Source of the DNA: Rhodocyclaceae bacterium
GTDB taxonomy: Bacteria; Pseudomonadota; Gammaproteobacteria; Burkholderiales; Rhodocyclaceae
Direction of reading: 5' to 3'
Length of the DNA stretch: 64,000 nt
Assembly: GCA_008080565.1 (NCBI GenBank)
Contig: VIKE01000027.1
Location: 62,001 to 126,000 of the forward strand
Both the position numbers and the translations under genes were made by a program. This document shows, piece after piece, positions 7,990 to 16,945 of this stretch (position 1 is its first letter; each line of letters opens with the position of its first letter). A model generated the notes under the pieces. The model was given only the letters and a program-made list of their open reading frames with translations, made no database searches and was not told the DNA's origin.

Positions 7990-8706
7990 TCAAGCCTCAA
8001 GCGCCAGACGGAGCAAACCTTCCAGCGGCAAGTTGGCTACCGCCCGCCAGCGGATGCCCAGGTGCGGCGCCAGGCTGGCCGCATTGCCGCCGGACAGCAG
8101 GCAGACCTTGTCGATGTTGCCCAGTCGCTGCCAGGCCCGTTCTATGGCACCGACCTGCGCCTCGATGCAGCCGGTGACAATGGCGTCGTCGGTGCCGCGC
8201 GGATAGTCGGCGTGGCGGCCGTCGGCAAACGGCAGCGCCGCCGTGTCGGCAGCCAACGAACGGCGCATCAGATCGCCGCCGGGCAGGATCATTCCACCGA
8301 GGAAATTGCCATCGGCGTCGAGGGTGTCGATGGTCGTCGCCGTTCCCGCCATGACGACGATGGCCGCCGTCCGGCTCAAGCTACGGGCGCCGATCAGCGC
8401 GCACCAGCGGTCGACGCCCAGTTTTTCGGGTTTCAGATAATGGTTGGTGACACCGCAACGCGAGGCTTCCGAGCGGGCTTCAAAAAACACCGGCAGCCAT
8501 GGTGCAAGCTGTTCACGAATTCGCTCGTCTGCGTCGGCGCCAGCCACGTTGGCCAGCATGACCTTGTCGGGATTTGGCCAGTCGCTGACCAGTCGCTGCA
8601 ACTGTTCGACCTCGGCGTGGGCGACGGCGCCCTGGGCGAGCCATTGCTTGCCATCATGGACGCCCCATTTGATGCGGCTATTGCCGCTGTCGAGACAGAC
8701 GATCAT
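7990..8706 (-). CDS. coaX: Type III pantothenate kinase
   Basis: This 238-aa enzyme phosphorylates pantothenate, the first step of coenzyme A synthesis. The ASKHA-fold markers are clear: the N-terminal phosphate loop CLDSGNSRIKWG, EKLGVDRWCALIGA near residue 95, the second nucleotide motif VMAGTATTIDTLD, and GGMILPGG. The C-terminus has CLLSGGNA. Its ATG overlaps the original end of birA (ATGA), the usual betaproteobacterial birA-coaX arrangement, and the shifted birA frame now runs 29 bases into it. Confidence 0.95.
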   Translation of the reverse strand: MIVCLDSGNSRIKWGVHDGKQWLAQGAVAHAEVEQLQRLVSDWPNPDKVMLANVAGADADERIREQLAPWLPVFFEARSEASRCGVTNHYLKPEKLGVDRWCALIGARSLSRTAAIVVMAGTATTIDTLDADGNFLGGMILPGGDLMRRSLAADTAALPFADGRHADYPRGTDDAIVTGCIEAQVGAIERAWQRLGNIDKVCLLSGGNAASLAPHLGIRWRAVANLPLEGLLRLALEA

Positions 8707-9439
8707 GCGCGGCGCAGGCTGACGTCGCCGGAGAAGATGCGTTCGATCCCGGCTGCGGTTTCGAGCAACAGCGCGCCGTCGTCATCGACACCGAGGCAGC
8801 GGCGTGGTAGCTCTGCCATTTCATTTTTAGCCCAAAAAACCGGTTGACCGTGAAAGTGTCGAGGACGGCCGCCAACTGGCCGAGGATGGTGGCAAATATG
8901 TCATGGCGATCAACAGGGAGAGGACAAGCCTGGCTCAAACCGGCCGCTGGCTGCGGCAGATCGCCCGTTGGCGGGGCAAGGTTGAGGCCGATGCCGATGA
9001 TCGCCTGCGTGCCTCGGCGGTCGGACGACAATTCGATCAGGATGCCGGCCAGCTTGGCAAAATCGTCGCCGGAACGCAGCAGCACATCGTTCGGCCATTT
9101 CAGGCAAACACCCTTGGCGCCCAGGTTTTCCATGGCCTGAGCGAGACCAACACCAACCGCCAGCGACAAGCCGCTCAGGCTGGCCGCATTGCCGGGAAAT
9201 CGCCAGAGCAGCGAAAAGGTCAAACTGGATTCGGGCGATGACAACCAGCTTCGCCCGCGCCGCCCCCGCCCGGCACTTTGCTGGTCGGCGACAACGACCG
9301 AGCCGGACGGAGCGCCGCGCTCGGCTCGGCGCATCAGTTCGCTGCTTGTCGAATCACATTCGTCCAGCGCGTCCACGTCAAAGCGGCCGGCCAGGCTAGC
9401 CAGCCGCGCTTTCAGCAAGACAGGATCGATCAGAGTCAT
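8678..9439 (-). CDS. birA: Biotin-[acetyl-CoA-carboxylase] ligase, C-terminal domain scrambled
   Basis: From the ATG at 9439 the protein has an intact catalytic domain: DECDSTSSELMRRA, the biotinyl-AMP loop ADQQSAGRGRRGRSW, LKWPNDVLL and AGILIEL. It joins biotin to BCCP. It lacks an N-terminal repressor HTH, as is usual in this group. After VLDTF a dispersed repeat copy is read in frame (TVNRFFGLKMKW). The frame then moves out of register: the family's usual ending (LGVDDDGALLLETAAGIER to GDVSLRRA and stop, ending at the coaX ATG) sits in another frame at about 8703-8795. About 15-20 residues of the SH3-like C-terminal domain also seem to be missing. It may be a damaged gene or a sequencing error. 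Confidence 0.8.
   Translation of the reverse strand: MTLIDPVLLKARLASLAGRFDVDALDECDSTSSELMRRAERGAPSGSVVVADQQSAGRGRRGRSWLSSPESSLTFSLLWRFPGNAASLSGLSLAVGVGLAQAMENLGAKGVCLKWPNDVLLRSGDDFAKLAGILIELSSDRRGTQAIIGIGLNLAPPTGDLPQPAAGLSQACPLPVDRHDIFATILGQLAAVLDTFTVNRFFGLKMKWQSYHAAASVSMTTARCCSKPQPGSNASSPATSACAAHDRLSRQRQ
8816..8851 (-). repeat. Dispersed repeat copy B (inside birA)
   Basis: On the minus strand CACGGTCAACCGG, a T-rich spacer and GGGCTAAAAATGAAATGG match the family consensus. This copy is translated within birA and lies immediately upstream of the point where the birA reading frame goes out of register. Confidence 0.75.
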
Positions 9440-9449
9440 GCCGCGGATT

Positions 9450-10877
9450 TTACTCCGCCGCGTGCTCCTTGCCGCCATCGATGCCGAGTTCGGCGATCTT
9501 GCGGGTGATCGTGTTGCGCCCGATGCCCAGCGCCTGCGCCGCCTCGATCCGTCGACCGCCGGTATGGGCCAGCGCCCGGGCGATCAGGATGCGTTCGAAA
9601 ACCTGCGACAGAACGCCGTGAATATCCGGAATGCCGCGTGCCAGCATGCGGTCGGCCTCGCCTTCCAGCGCGCTTTCCCAGTCGGTGGCCAGCGCCACCG
9701 GTGTTGCCTCGCGCAGCTCTCCCGGCAGGTCGCTGATATCGACCTGTTGCCCCGGCGCCATGACGGTCAGCCAGTGGCAAAGGTTTTCCAGTTGACGAAC
9801 ATTGCCCTGAAAATCGAGGCCGCTCAGGTATTTCAAGGCGGCTTCGGTCAGCCGCTTGGTTTCGACGCCCAACTCCCGCGCGCTCTTCTGCAGGAAATGG
9901 CGGGTCAGCAGGGGAATGTCTTCACGACGCTCACGCAGCGCCGGCAGGCGGATACGGATGACGTTCAGACGGTGGAACAAGTCTTCGCGGAACAGCCCAT
10001 CCTTGACCCGCGTGTCGAGATTCTGGTGGGTCGCTGCAATAACCCGGACGTTGGCCTTGATCGGCGAATGGCCGCCGACGCGGTAGAAGTGCCCGTCCGA
10101 CAATACGCGCAGCAGGCGGGTCTGCAACTCGGCCGGCATGTCACCAATTTCATCGAGAAACAGCGTACCGCTCTCGGCCTGCTCGAAGCGCCCACGCCGC
10201 TGGGCCTGGGCGCCAGTAAAAGCGCCGCGCTCATGGCCAAACAGTTCGGACTCCAGCAAATCCTTGGGAATCGCCGCTGTGTTGATGGCAATGAACGGCT
10301 TGTCGGCCCGCGGGCTATGGCGATGCAGCGCACGTGCCACGAGTTCCTTGCCGGAACCCGACTCGCCGGTGATCAACACCGTCGCGTGCGACAGGGCCAA
10401 GCGCCCGATGGCGCGGAAGACTTCCTGCATTGCCGGCGCCTGACCGAGAATCTCCGGAACCAGCCCTTCTTCCTCAGCCGCACCGCTTTGGTGCATTGAC
10501 TCGTCGATGGCACGGCGGATCAGCTCGACCGCCTGATCGACGTCGAAGGGTTTCGGCAGGTATTCGAAAGCGCCGCCCTGGAAGGCGGCGACCGCGCTTT
10601 CCAGATCGGAGTAGGCGGTCATGATGATGACCGGCACCGACGGGAAACGGGTTTTCACCTCCTGCAGCAACTCCAACCCGGACTGGCCGGGCATGCGGAT
10701 GTCCGACATCAGCACCTGCGGCGGTTCGATGCCTTGTTCGAGCTGCGAAATGGCCTCACTGGCCGAGGCAAAACTCTTGAACGGGATGCCTTCGCGGGAC
10801 AGGGTTTTTTCCAGCACCCAGCGGATGGAGCGATCATCGTCTACGACCCAGACCGGTTTCATATTTTGTTGGCTCAT
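9450..10877 (-). CDS. glnG: Nitrogen regulation response regulator NtrC (sigma-54 activator)
   Basis: The start at 10877 gives MSQQNMKPVWVVDDD. The receiver domain has phosphoacceptor Asp59 in LMSDIRMPGQSG and the conserved Lys in YLPKPFD. The AAA+ domain (about 140-385) has Walker A GESGSGKE, the sigma-54 contact loop GAFTGA, and Walker B LFLDEIGD. The C-terminal Fis-type HTH is IEAAQALGIGRNTITRKI. When phosphorylated by NtrB it activates sigma-54 promoters of nitrogen-scavenging genes; candidate sites occur in this window at glnA and the cyanate operon. It follows ntrB by 34 bases and precedes birA by 10. Confidence 0.96.
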   Translation of the reverse strand: MSQQNMKPVWVVDDDRSIRWVLEKTLSREGIPFKSFASASEAISQLEQGIEPPQVLMSDIRMPGQSGLELLQEVKTRFPSVPVIIMTAYSDLESAVAAFQGGAFEYLPKPFDVDQAVELIRRAIDESMHQSGAAEEEGLVPEILGQAPAMQEVFRAIGRLALSHATVLITGESGSGKELVARALHRHSPRADKPFIAINTAAIPKDLLESELFGHERGAFTGAQAQRRGRFEQAESGTLFLDEIGDMPAELQTRLLRVLSDGHFYRVGGHSPIKANVRVIAATHQNLDTRVKDGLFREDLFHRLNVIRIRLPALRERREDIPLLTRHFLQKSARELGVETKRLTEAALKYLSGLDFQGNVRQLENLCHWLTVMAPGQQVDISDLPGELREATPVALATDWESALEGEADRMLARGIPDIHGVLSQVFERILIARALAHTGGRRIEAAQALGIGRNTITRKIAELGIDGGKEHAAE

Positions 10878-10911
10878 TTTGTTTTCAGAATGGCCTAAAT
10901 AGAAGCAAGAC

Positions 10912-11973
10912 TCACGCCTGCTCAACCGGCAGATTCAGCGTGAAGACCGTGTGGCCGGGCCGGCTGACACAATTGATCGTGCCATGATGATGCTGGATGA
11001 AATTCTGGGCGATGGTCAGACCCAAGCCGCTTCCGCCTTCGCGCCCGGAAACCAGCGGATAGAACATGCGCTCGCGGATTTCGTCGGAAATGCCCGGGCC
11101 GTTGTCGATAACCTTGATTTCCATGGCCAGGCGATAACGCTTCTTGGCCAGGGTAACCTGCCGCAACGAACGGGTGCGGAGAACGATCTCGCCCTCACCG
11201 CCCATGGCCTGTGCGGCATTGCGGGCAATATTGAGAACGGCCTGAATCAGTTGTTCGCGATCACCGACCAGTTCCGGCAGGCTGGTATCGTAATCGCGAC
11301 GAACGCTCAACGACCCCGGGAACTCGGCGGTCAGCAGACTGCGCACCCGTTCGAGGATCTCGTGGATATTGACTGTCGTCGGCAGCATCGCCCGATGCGG
11401 GGTCAACAGGCGCTGCATCAGATCCTGCAGGCGGTCCGCCTCCTTGATGATGACTTGGGTGTACTCCTTTAGCGACGGATTGGCCAGCTCATGCTCAAGC
11501 AACTGGGCGGCGCCCCGAATGCCGCCGAGCGGATTCTTGATTTCGTGGGCCAGATTGCGGATCAGCTCACGGCTGACCTGCTGCTGCTCGATCAGGCGCT
11601 CTTCACGGGTCGCCGCCAGATGATGCTGAATCGGCTGCAATTCAAGCAGCAGACGGACGCCCGGGGCGATATCCGGACGTAGTGGCGTCACCGTGCAGTT
11701 GATATTGAGCACTTCGCCATCGCTGCGTTTCAACTCGACATTCTGGCCGGTATAGCCCCAATTGTTGTTCAATCCATTGTCGAGGGCCGACTGCAGGGTC
11801 GCCGAGCAAGTGCATACCGCCGTCAGCGTCTGACCAATCACGGCGCGGCTACTCACGGCCAGCAGGTTTTCGCCCGCCGCGTTGATATAGCGGATGGCCA
11901 GTGCGTCATCCAGCAGAAGCACTGCCGAAGCCAGCAGATCAAGGCCGGCAAAGGAAGAATGAGTAACGTTCAT
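10912..11973 (-). CDS. glnL: Nitrogen regulation sensor histidine kinase NtrB
   Basis: The ATG at 11973 (MNVTHSSFAGLDLL) gives 353 residues; the upstream in-frame extension overlaps the divergent promoter region and is not needed. A PAS domain spans about 15-125 (AIRYINAAGENLL). The H-box is NLAHEIKNPLGG, the N-box IARNAAQAM, G1 DNGPGIS and G2 GGSGLGLTIAQ. This is a soluble kinase/phosphatase controlled by PII that sets NtrC phosphorylation. There are no membrane segments. It heads the ntrB-ntrC pair and is divergent from the RND adaptor gene. Confidence 0.96.
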   Translation of the reverse strand: MNVTHSSFAGLDLLASAVLLLDDALAIRYINAAGENLLAVSSRAVIGQTLTAVCTCSATLQSALDNGLNNNWGYTGQNVELKRSDGEVLNINCTVTPLRPDIAPGVRLLLELQPIQHHLAATREERLIEQQQVSRELIRNLAHEIKNPLGGIRGAAQLLEHELANPSLKEYTQVIIKEADRLQDLMQRLLTPHRAMLPTTVNIHEILERVRSLLTAEFPGSLSVRRDYDTSLPELVGDREQLIQAVLNIARNAAQAMGGEGEIVLRTRSLRQVTLAKKRYRLAMEIKVIDNGPGISDEIRERMFYPLVSGREGGSGLGLTIAQNFIQHHHGTINCVSRPGHTVFTLNLPVEQA

Positions 11974-12073
11974 GCCCGCCATTGTAGCGATTCGACACCC
12001 CCTACTGATGATAACTTGCGTTACTGACCAATCGTTCATTATCATCCGGACACTATCCACCGGCCCTCCCAAT

Positions 12074-13162
12074 ATGATCAAGACCGCTCCTCGTGTTGCC
12101 GCCTTGCTGATAACTGCAGCTACCGTTCTCGCTGGCTGTCAGGCTGGCGACACAACGCCACCGGCGCCCCGCGCGGTACTGGTCCAGGCCGCGGCCAGTG
12201 CACCACTGACCAGCAGCGTCTATACCGGCGAGATCCGCGCCCGGCATGAGGTTGATCTGGCTTTCCGCGTTGGCGGCAAAATCGCCGCCCGCCTGGTCGA
12301 TGCTGGCGCCGAAATCAAGGCCGGTCAGCCGCTGGCCCGCCTCGATCCAGCCGATCTCGAACTGGCTGCTGCCGCCGCCCGCGCCCAATTGGCGGCCGCC
12401 GAAAGCGAGCACACCACGGCACGCGCCGAGCGCGAACGCTACGCCGACCTGGTCGCCAAAAAATTTGTCAGCCTGGCCGCTTTCGACGCCAAGGACAACG
12501 CCTTCAACAGCGCCCGGGCCCGCCTCGAACAGGCCCGCGCACAGAGCCGGATCAGCGGCAACCAGACCAGCTACGGCACCCTGAGCAGCGAATTTCCAGC
12601 CGTCGTCTCGGCCGTTCTCGCCGATGCAGGCCAGGTCGTGACAGCCGGCCAAGCCGTGTTGCGCATTGCTCGCCCGGAAGAGAAGGAAGTTGCCATCGCC
12701 ATCCCGGAAAGCCGTTTGGCCGAATTGAAAGCCGCCAAAAACCTGAACGTCAGCCTGTGGGCCGCCCCGAAAATCATCTTGCGCGGCGAACTGCGTGAAC
12801 TGTCGCCCGCCGCCGATCCAGCAACGCGCACCTACGCGGCACGCATCCGCATCGACAACCCGCCGCCCGAGGTTCGCCTCGGCATGACGGCACGCGTTAT
12901 CCTCGATAGCACCGCGGACAACAAGCTTCTCGTCCCCTTGAGCGCAGTGATCGATCTCGGGCAAGGTCCGCTGGTCCGCATCGTCAAGGATGGCAAAGTC
13001 GTCTCCCGGCCAGTCCAGGTCACCCATTTCCGGGAAGACGGTGTGGCGTTGAACGGCGGACTGGAGGCTGGTGAACTGGTCATCATCAGCGGCGCCGGCA
13101 AGCTGGTCGACGGTCAGGAAGTTCAGGCCAAGGCGGCCACACCGCCGGATCGGCAGCGCTAA
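12074..13162 (+). CDS. RND efflux periplasmic adaptor (membrane fusion) lipoprotein
   Basis: The ATG at 12074 starts a lipoprotein signal (APRVAALLITAATVLAGC), giving 362 residues. The adaptor layout is clear: VDLAFRVGGKIAARLVDAGAEI forms the first half of the lipoyl domain (split as AFRVGGKIAARLV). An Ala/Glu-rich alpha-hairpin covers about residues 90-150 and the lipoyl domain is completed by AVVSAVLADAGQVV. Beta-barrel and membrane-proximal domains follow (RLGMTARVILD, LSAVIDLGQGPLV). It bridges the inner-membrane pump coded 3 bases downstream and an outer-membrane channel, whose gene is not in this window. The substrate is unknown. Confidence 0.93.
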   Translation: MIKTAPRVAALLITAATVLAGCQAGDTTPPAPRAVLVQAAASAPLTSSVYTGEIRARHEVDLAFRVGGKIAARLVDAGAEIKAGQPLARLDPADLELAAAAARAQLAAAESEHTTARAERERYADLVAKKFVSLAAFDAKDNAFNSARARLEQARAQSRISGNQTSYGTLSSEFPAVVSAVLADAGQVVTAGQAVLRIARPEEKEVAIAIPESRLAELKAAKNLNVSLWAAPKIILRGELRELSPAADPATRTYAARIRIDNPPPEVRLGMTARVILDSTADNKLLVPLSAVIDLGQGPLVRIVKDGKVVSRPVQVTHFREDGVALNGGLEAGELVIISGAGKLVDGQEVQAKAATPPDRQR

Positions 13163-13165
13163 GCG

Positions 13166-16100
13166 ATGAGCCACCGCTTCAACCTGTCCGACTGGACGCT
13201 GCACCACCGCACGCTGGTTGGCTACTTTCTGCTCGCCATCGCGCTGATGGGTGTTTTTGCCTACGGCAAACTCGGCCAGGCCGAAGACCCGCCCTTCACC
13301 TTCAAAATCATGGTGATCCGCACCCTCTGGCCAGGTGCTACGGCGCGTCAGGTCGAGCAGCAACTGACCGACAGGATCGAGAAAAAACTGCAGGAAACAC
13401 CTTACATCGACCGCGTCTCGAGCTTCTCCCGCCCCGGCGAATCGACGGTGATGTTCTTCGCCAAGGACAGCACGCCGCCGGCCAATGTGCCCGACGTTTT
13501 TTACCAGGTCCGAAAAAAAATAGGCGACATTCGCCACACCTTGCCGGCCGGCATTCAGGGGCCTTTTTTCAACGACGAATTCGGCGACGTTTTTGGCAAT
13601 ATTTACGCGTTGACCGCAGAAGGTTTCGATTATCCGCAGCTCAAGGACCAGGCCGAGCGCATTCGCGATGAATTGCTGCGCGTGCCGCAGGTCGGCAAGG
13701 TTGAAATCTTCGGCATTCAGGACGAAAAGATTTACGTCGAGCTCTCCAATGCCAAGCTCGCCACGCTGGGCATCGACCAGGCGACCATCGTCCAGGCAAT
13801 GAATCAGCAGAATGCCGTGGCCGGCACCGGCTTCTTCGAGACGGCCAGCGAGCGCATCCAGATTCGGCCCGGCGGGGCTTTCAACAGCGTGCAGGCCGTT
13901 GCCGATACCCTGATCCGGGCTGGCGGCCGCAGTTTCCGGCTCGGCGATATCGCTGAGATCAAGCGCGGCACCATCGACCCGCCCGGCACCCAAGTCCGTT
14001 TTGGCGGCAAACCCGCCCTTGCCATTGGCGTTTCGATGGCCAAGGGTGGCGACATCATCGAACTCGGCAAGGCCCTGAACACGCGCATCGCCAAGCTGCA
14101 GGCTGCCTTGCCGGCCGGCGTCGACATCGGCGTGGCGACCAGCCAGCCGGAAGCCGTCGCCCGTTCGGTCAAAGCCTTCACACAAGCCCTGGCCGAAGCG
14201 GTGATCGTCGTGCTGCTCGTCACCTTCATCAGCCTTGGCATCCGCACCGGGCTGGTTGTTGCCATCTCGATCCCGCTCGTGCTGGCCGCCACCTTCCTTG
14301 CCATGTACCTGTTCAACGTCGGCCTGCACAAGGTGTCGCTCGGCGCGCTGGTGCTGGCGCTCGGCCTGCTGGTCGACGATGCGATCATCGCCGTCGAGAT
14401 GATGTGGGTGAAAATGGAACAGGGCTGGGAACGCACCCGCGCCGCCTCCTTTGCCTACACGAGTACGGCCGGGCCAATGCTCTCCGGGACGCTGGTCACC
14501 GTCGCCGGCTTCATCCCGATTGCGCTGGCCAAGTCATCGACCGGCGAATACGCCTTTGCCTTCTTCCAGATCAATGCCGTCGCCCTGCTCATCTCGTGGC
14601 TGGCCGCCGTCATTGCCATTCCCTGGCTCGGCTACAAGCTGCTGCCCAACCCGCACGCAGCACACCAGAGCAGCCGTCTGGAAAAACGCCTGCCGCGCCT
14701 CGCTCGCCTGTTCGACAAGATCGGCCTGAATGGCCCGGCCCATGCTGAAGACCATGATGTCTACGGTACGCCGTTCTATACCCGCTTTCGCCAACTGGTC
14801 AGCTGGTGCGTCGGACGGCGCTGGCTGGTTATTGGGGTAACCATCATCCTGTTTGCGCTATCCATCGTCGGTATGATCAAGGTGCAGAAGCAGTTCTTCC
14901 CGAACTCGACCCGCCTGGAACTCAATGTCGAACTACGCCTCCCCGAGGGGGCGTCGATTGCCGCCATCAACGCCGAGACAAAGCGCCTTGAACAGTGGCT
15001 GGACAAGGACAAGGCGGAATTCGACCAGCTCGAACATTTCCTGGCCTTCGTTGGATCAGGAGCACCACGCTATTACCTCGGCCTGGACCAGCAACTGCCG
15101 GCCAGCAATGTCGGCCAGGTTGTGATCGTCACACGCGACGTCGAGGCGCGAGAAGCCGTCCGCGGTCGACTGATCAAACTGTTCGAAAATGACAGCTTCG
15201 CTGCTCGCGGCAACATCGCCCGCATCGAGAACGGGCCGCCAGTCGGTTATCCAGTGCAATACCGCATTTCCGGCGAAGACTTCGCCACGCTGCGTCAGGC
15301 GGCCACCAAGGTCGCCACGGTCATGCGCGAGAATCCGGAGTTATCGAACGTTAATGTCGACTGGAGCGAACTGTCGAAGTCGGTCGAGATCGAAATCGAT
15401 CAGGACAAGGCCCGCCTGCTCGGCGTTTCCAGCCAGGATATTGCCGCCCTGCTCAACATGTCGCTCAACGGCTATACGGTGACCAGCTACCGCGAAGGCG
15501 AAAAGAGCATCGACGTCGTCCTGCGTGGCGACCGCGAGGAACGCAGCCACCTGTCGTCACTGGATGATCTGTCGGTACCGACGCGCGCCGGCAAGAGCGT
15601 TCCCCTGAGCCAGATCGGACGCCTCAAACACAGTTTCGAAGCAGGACTGATCTGGCGCCGCGACCGCCTGCCGACAATCACCGTGCGCGGCAACCTCTAC
15701 GGCAAGATTCAGCCTGCCACGGTCGTCGACCGCATCAAACCGGAGATCGATGCCATCCAGGCCACCCTGCCCGACGGCTATCGCATCGCCACCGGAGGCT
15801 CGGTCGAGGAATCCTCCAAGGGCTCCGGCTCGGTGATGGCCGGCATCCCCCTCTTCGTACTGGCCGTGATCACCATCCTGATGATCCAGTTGCAAAACGT
15901 CTCTCGCGTCGTGATGGTACTGCTCACTGCGCCGCTCGGCATCATCGGAATTGCGCTGTTCCTGCTCGTTTTCCGGCAACCCTTCGGCTTCATGGCGCTG
16001 CTCGGCACCATTGCGCTGTTCGGAATGATCATGCGCAACTCGGTGATTCTGGTCGACCAGATCGAGCAGGACATGGCCGCCGGCAAACCGCGCCACGAAG

Positions 16101-16303
16101 CGATTATCGAGTCGACCGTACGGCGTTTCCGGCCCATTGTGCTGACTGCAGCAGCGGCGGTGTTGGCAATGATTCCGCTGTCGCGCAACGACTTTTTCGG
16201 ACCGATGGCCGTCGCCATCATGGGCGGCCTGATCGTCGCCACCGCGCTCACCCTGCTTTTCCTGCCAGCGCTTTGCGCGGCCTGGTACAAGGTGAAAGTT
16301 TAG
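13166..16303 (+). CDS. RND family efflux transporter permease
   Basis: This 1045-aa proton-driven pump has the two-fold RND layout: a first TM helix near residue 20 (TLVGYFLLAIALMGVFAYG), a large periplasmic loop, a TM bundle at about 335-480, then the repeat. Signature motifs include the proton-relay segment GLLVDDAIIAVEMM in TM4 and the second-half AVITILMIQLQ and GTIALFGMIMRNSVILVDQIE. It belongs to the AcrB/HAE1-like branch with the short SHRFNLSDWTLHHRT leader typical of adaptor-pump pairs lacking a linked outer-membrane gene. It follows the adaptor directly. The substrate is not predictable. Confidence 0.93.
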   Translation: MSHRFNLSDWTLHHRTLVGYFLLAIALMGVFAYGKLGQAEDPPFTFKIMVIRTLWPGATARQVEQQLTDRIEKKLQETPYIDRVSSFSRPGESTVMFFAKDSTPPANVPDVFYQVRKKIGDIRHTLPAGIQGPFFNDEFGDVFGNIYALTAEGFDYPQLKDQAERIRDELLRVPQVGKVEIFGIQDEKIYVELSNAKLATLGIDQATIVQAMNQQNAVAGTGFFETASERIQIRPGGAFNSVQAVADTLIRAGGRSFRLGDIAEIKRGTIDPPGTQVRFGGKPALAIGVSMAKGGDIIELGKALNTRIAKLQAALPAGVDIGVATSQPEAVARSVKAFTQALAEAVIVVLLVTFISLGIRTGLVVAISIPLVLAATFLAMYLFNVGLHKVSLGALVLALGLLVDDAIIAVEMMWVKMEQGWERTRAASFAYTSTAGPMLSGTLVTVAGFIPIALAKSSTGEYAFAFFQINAVALLISWLAAVIAIPWLGYKLLPNPHAAHQSSRLEKRLPRLARLFDKIGLNGPAHAEDHDVYGTPFYTRFRQLVSWCVGRRWLVIGVTIILFALSIVGMIKVQKQFFPNSTRLELNVELRLPEGASIAAINAETKRLEQWLDKDKAEFDQLEHFLAFVGSGAPRYYLGLDQQLPASNVGQVVIVTRDVEAREAVRGRLIKLFENDSFAARGNIARIENGPPVGYPVQYRISGEDFATLRQAATKVATVMRENPELSNVNVDWSELSKSVEIEIDQDKARLLGVSSQDIAALLNMSLNGYTVTSYREGEKSIDVVLRGDREERSHLSSLDDLSVPTRAGKSVPLSQIGRLKHSFEAGLIWRRDRLPTITVRGNLYGKIQPATVVDRIKPEIDAIQATLPDGYRIATGGSVEESSKGSGSVMAGIPLFVLAVITILMIQLQNVSRVVMVLLTAPLGIIGIALFLLVFRQPFGFMALLGTIALFGMIMRNSVILVDQIEQDMAAGKPRHEAIIESTVRRFRPIVLTAAAAVLAMIPLSRNDFFGPMAVAIMGGLIVATALTLLFLPALCAAWYKVKV

Positions 16304-16330
16304 GTGTCAGCGATGGCCCGGAAATCGTTA

Positions 16331-16356
16331 GAAAAACGAAGGGCGCCGTAGCGCCC
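16331..16356 (-). terminator. Rho-independent terminator of the DUF4124 gene
   Basis: GGGCGC/GCGCCC with a 4-base loop at 16341-16356 is followed on the minus strand by a T-rich tail (TTCGTTTTTC), downstream of the gene ending at 16387. On the plus strand no T-run follows, so it mainly serves the minus-strand gene. Confidence 0.65.
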
Positions 16357-16386
16357 CAAATCTGGAAATTAACCTACGCCTGAAAA

Positions 16387-16836
16387 TCATTTCAGGTTGC
16401 CGAGTTCCTTCTGAATCGCCTGGATATTGCGTTCATGCTGCCCGACGCGGTCACGATAGGGGGCCATACGGTCGCTGGACGAACCAGCCACCTGCTGCTC
16501 GGACAAGTCCTTGCGCGCCTGCTCCAGATTACGCTGCTCACCGGCCAGTTCCTGCTCCAGAATGTGGCGCCGATCACCATCACGCGCCCTCTGGGTATCC
16601 TCCTGTACGCGCGGAAAGCCGGCCGGTGACGGATTGGCTGCAGCTCCGGCCGACCGCGCTTTTGGCGGTGCGGGAATGGCATTCTCCTGGCCACTGGAAA
16701 TAACCTTGCAATTCTTGTCGAGTCGTGCGCTGGCATAAGTCGTGTTGCCGTTGGCATCGACACATTTGTAGATCGTCTGGGCGAAAACCGAGAGCGGCAA
16801 CAAAGTGATCAGCAGAGCAAGCGAACTGCGCTTCAT
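16387..16836 (-). CDS. DUF4124 domain-containing periplasmic protein
   Basis: The start at 16836 gives 149 residues with a cleavable signal peptide (MKRSSLALLITLLPLSVFAQ). The DUF4124 domain comes directly after it: TIYKCVDANGNTTYAS, then a conserved Cys in LDKNCKVIS. The rest is a Pro/Ala linker and a charged coiled-coil (EQELAGEQRNLEQARKDLSE and later NIQAIQKELGNLK). Proteins of this kind commonly lie between glnA and ntrB in betaproteobacteria; role unknown. It has its own terminator and follows glnA in the same direction. Confidence 0.88.
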   Translation of the reverse strand: MKRSSLALLITLLPLSVFAQTIYKCVDANGNTTYASARLDKNCKVISSGQENAIPAPPKARSAGAAANPSPAGFPRVQEDTQRARDGDRRHILEQELAGEQRNLEQARKDLSEQQVAGSSSDRMAPYRDRVGQHERNIQAIQKELGNLK

Positions 16837-16901
16837 CGTCATCAATCCTGTCAATTTTTTGAGTGTACCGGACTTAACGGCCGAGCCAGGAAAAAGTAAA
16901 C

Positions 16902-16931
16902 AAAAAAAGGGCGGGAAATCCCGCCCTTTTT
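16902..16931 (-). terminator. Terminator downstream of glnA
   Basis: GGGCGGG/CCCGCCC with loop AAAT is flanked by a 7-A run at 16902-16908 and a T-run at 16927-16931. Transcripts from glnA on the minus strand would meet a GC-rich hairpin and then seven U residues. Confidence 0.85.
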
Positions 16932-16945
16932 GCGTATCCGGCTGA

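Noticed and set aside
7309..8847. Plus-strand frame (512 codons) opposite the SPFH, DUF350 and coaX genes
   Set aside because: Spans three real minus-strand genes and their gaps; no domain.
12053..14329. Long minus-strand frame (758 codons) opposite the RND adaptor and pump
   Set aside because: It is antisense to two well-supported genes, has low-complexity Asp/Gly/Arg-rich content and no motif; it is a consequence of high GC codon use.
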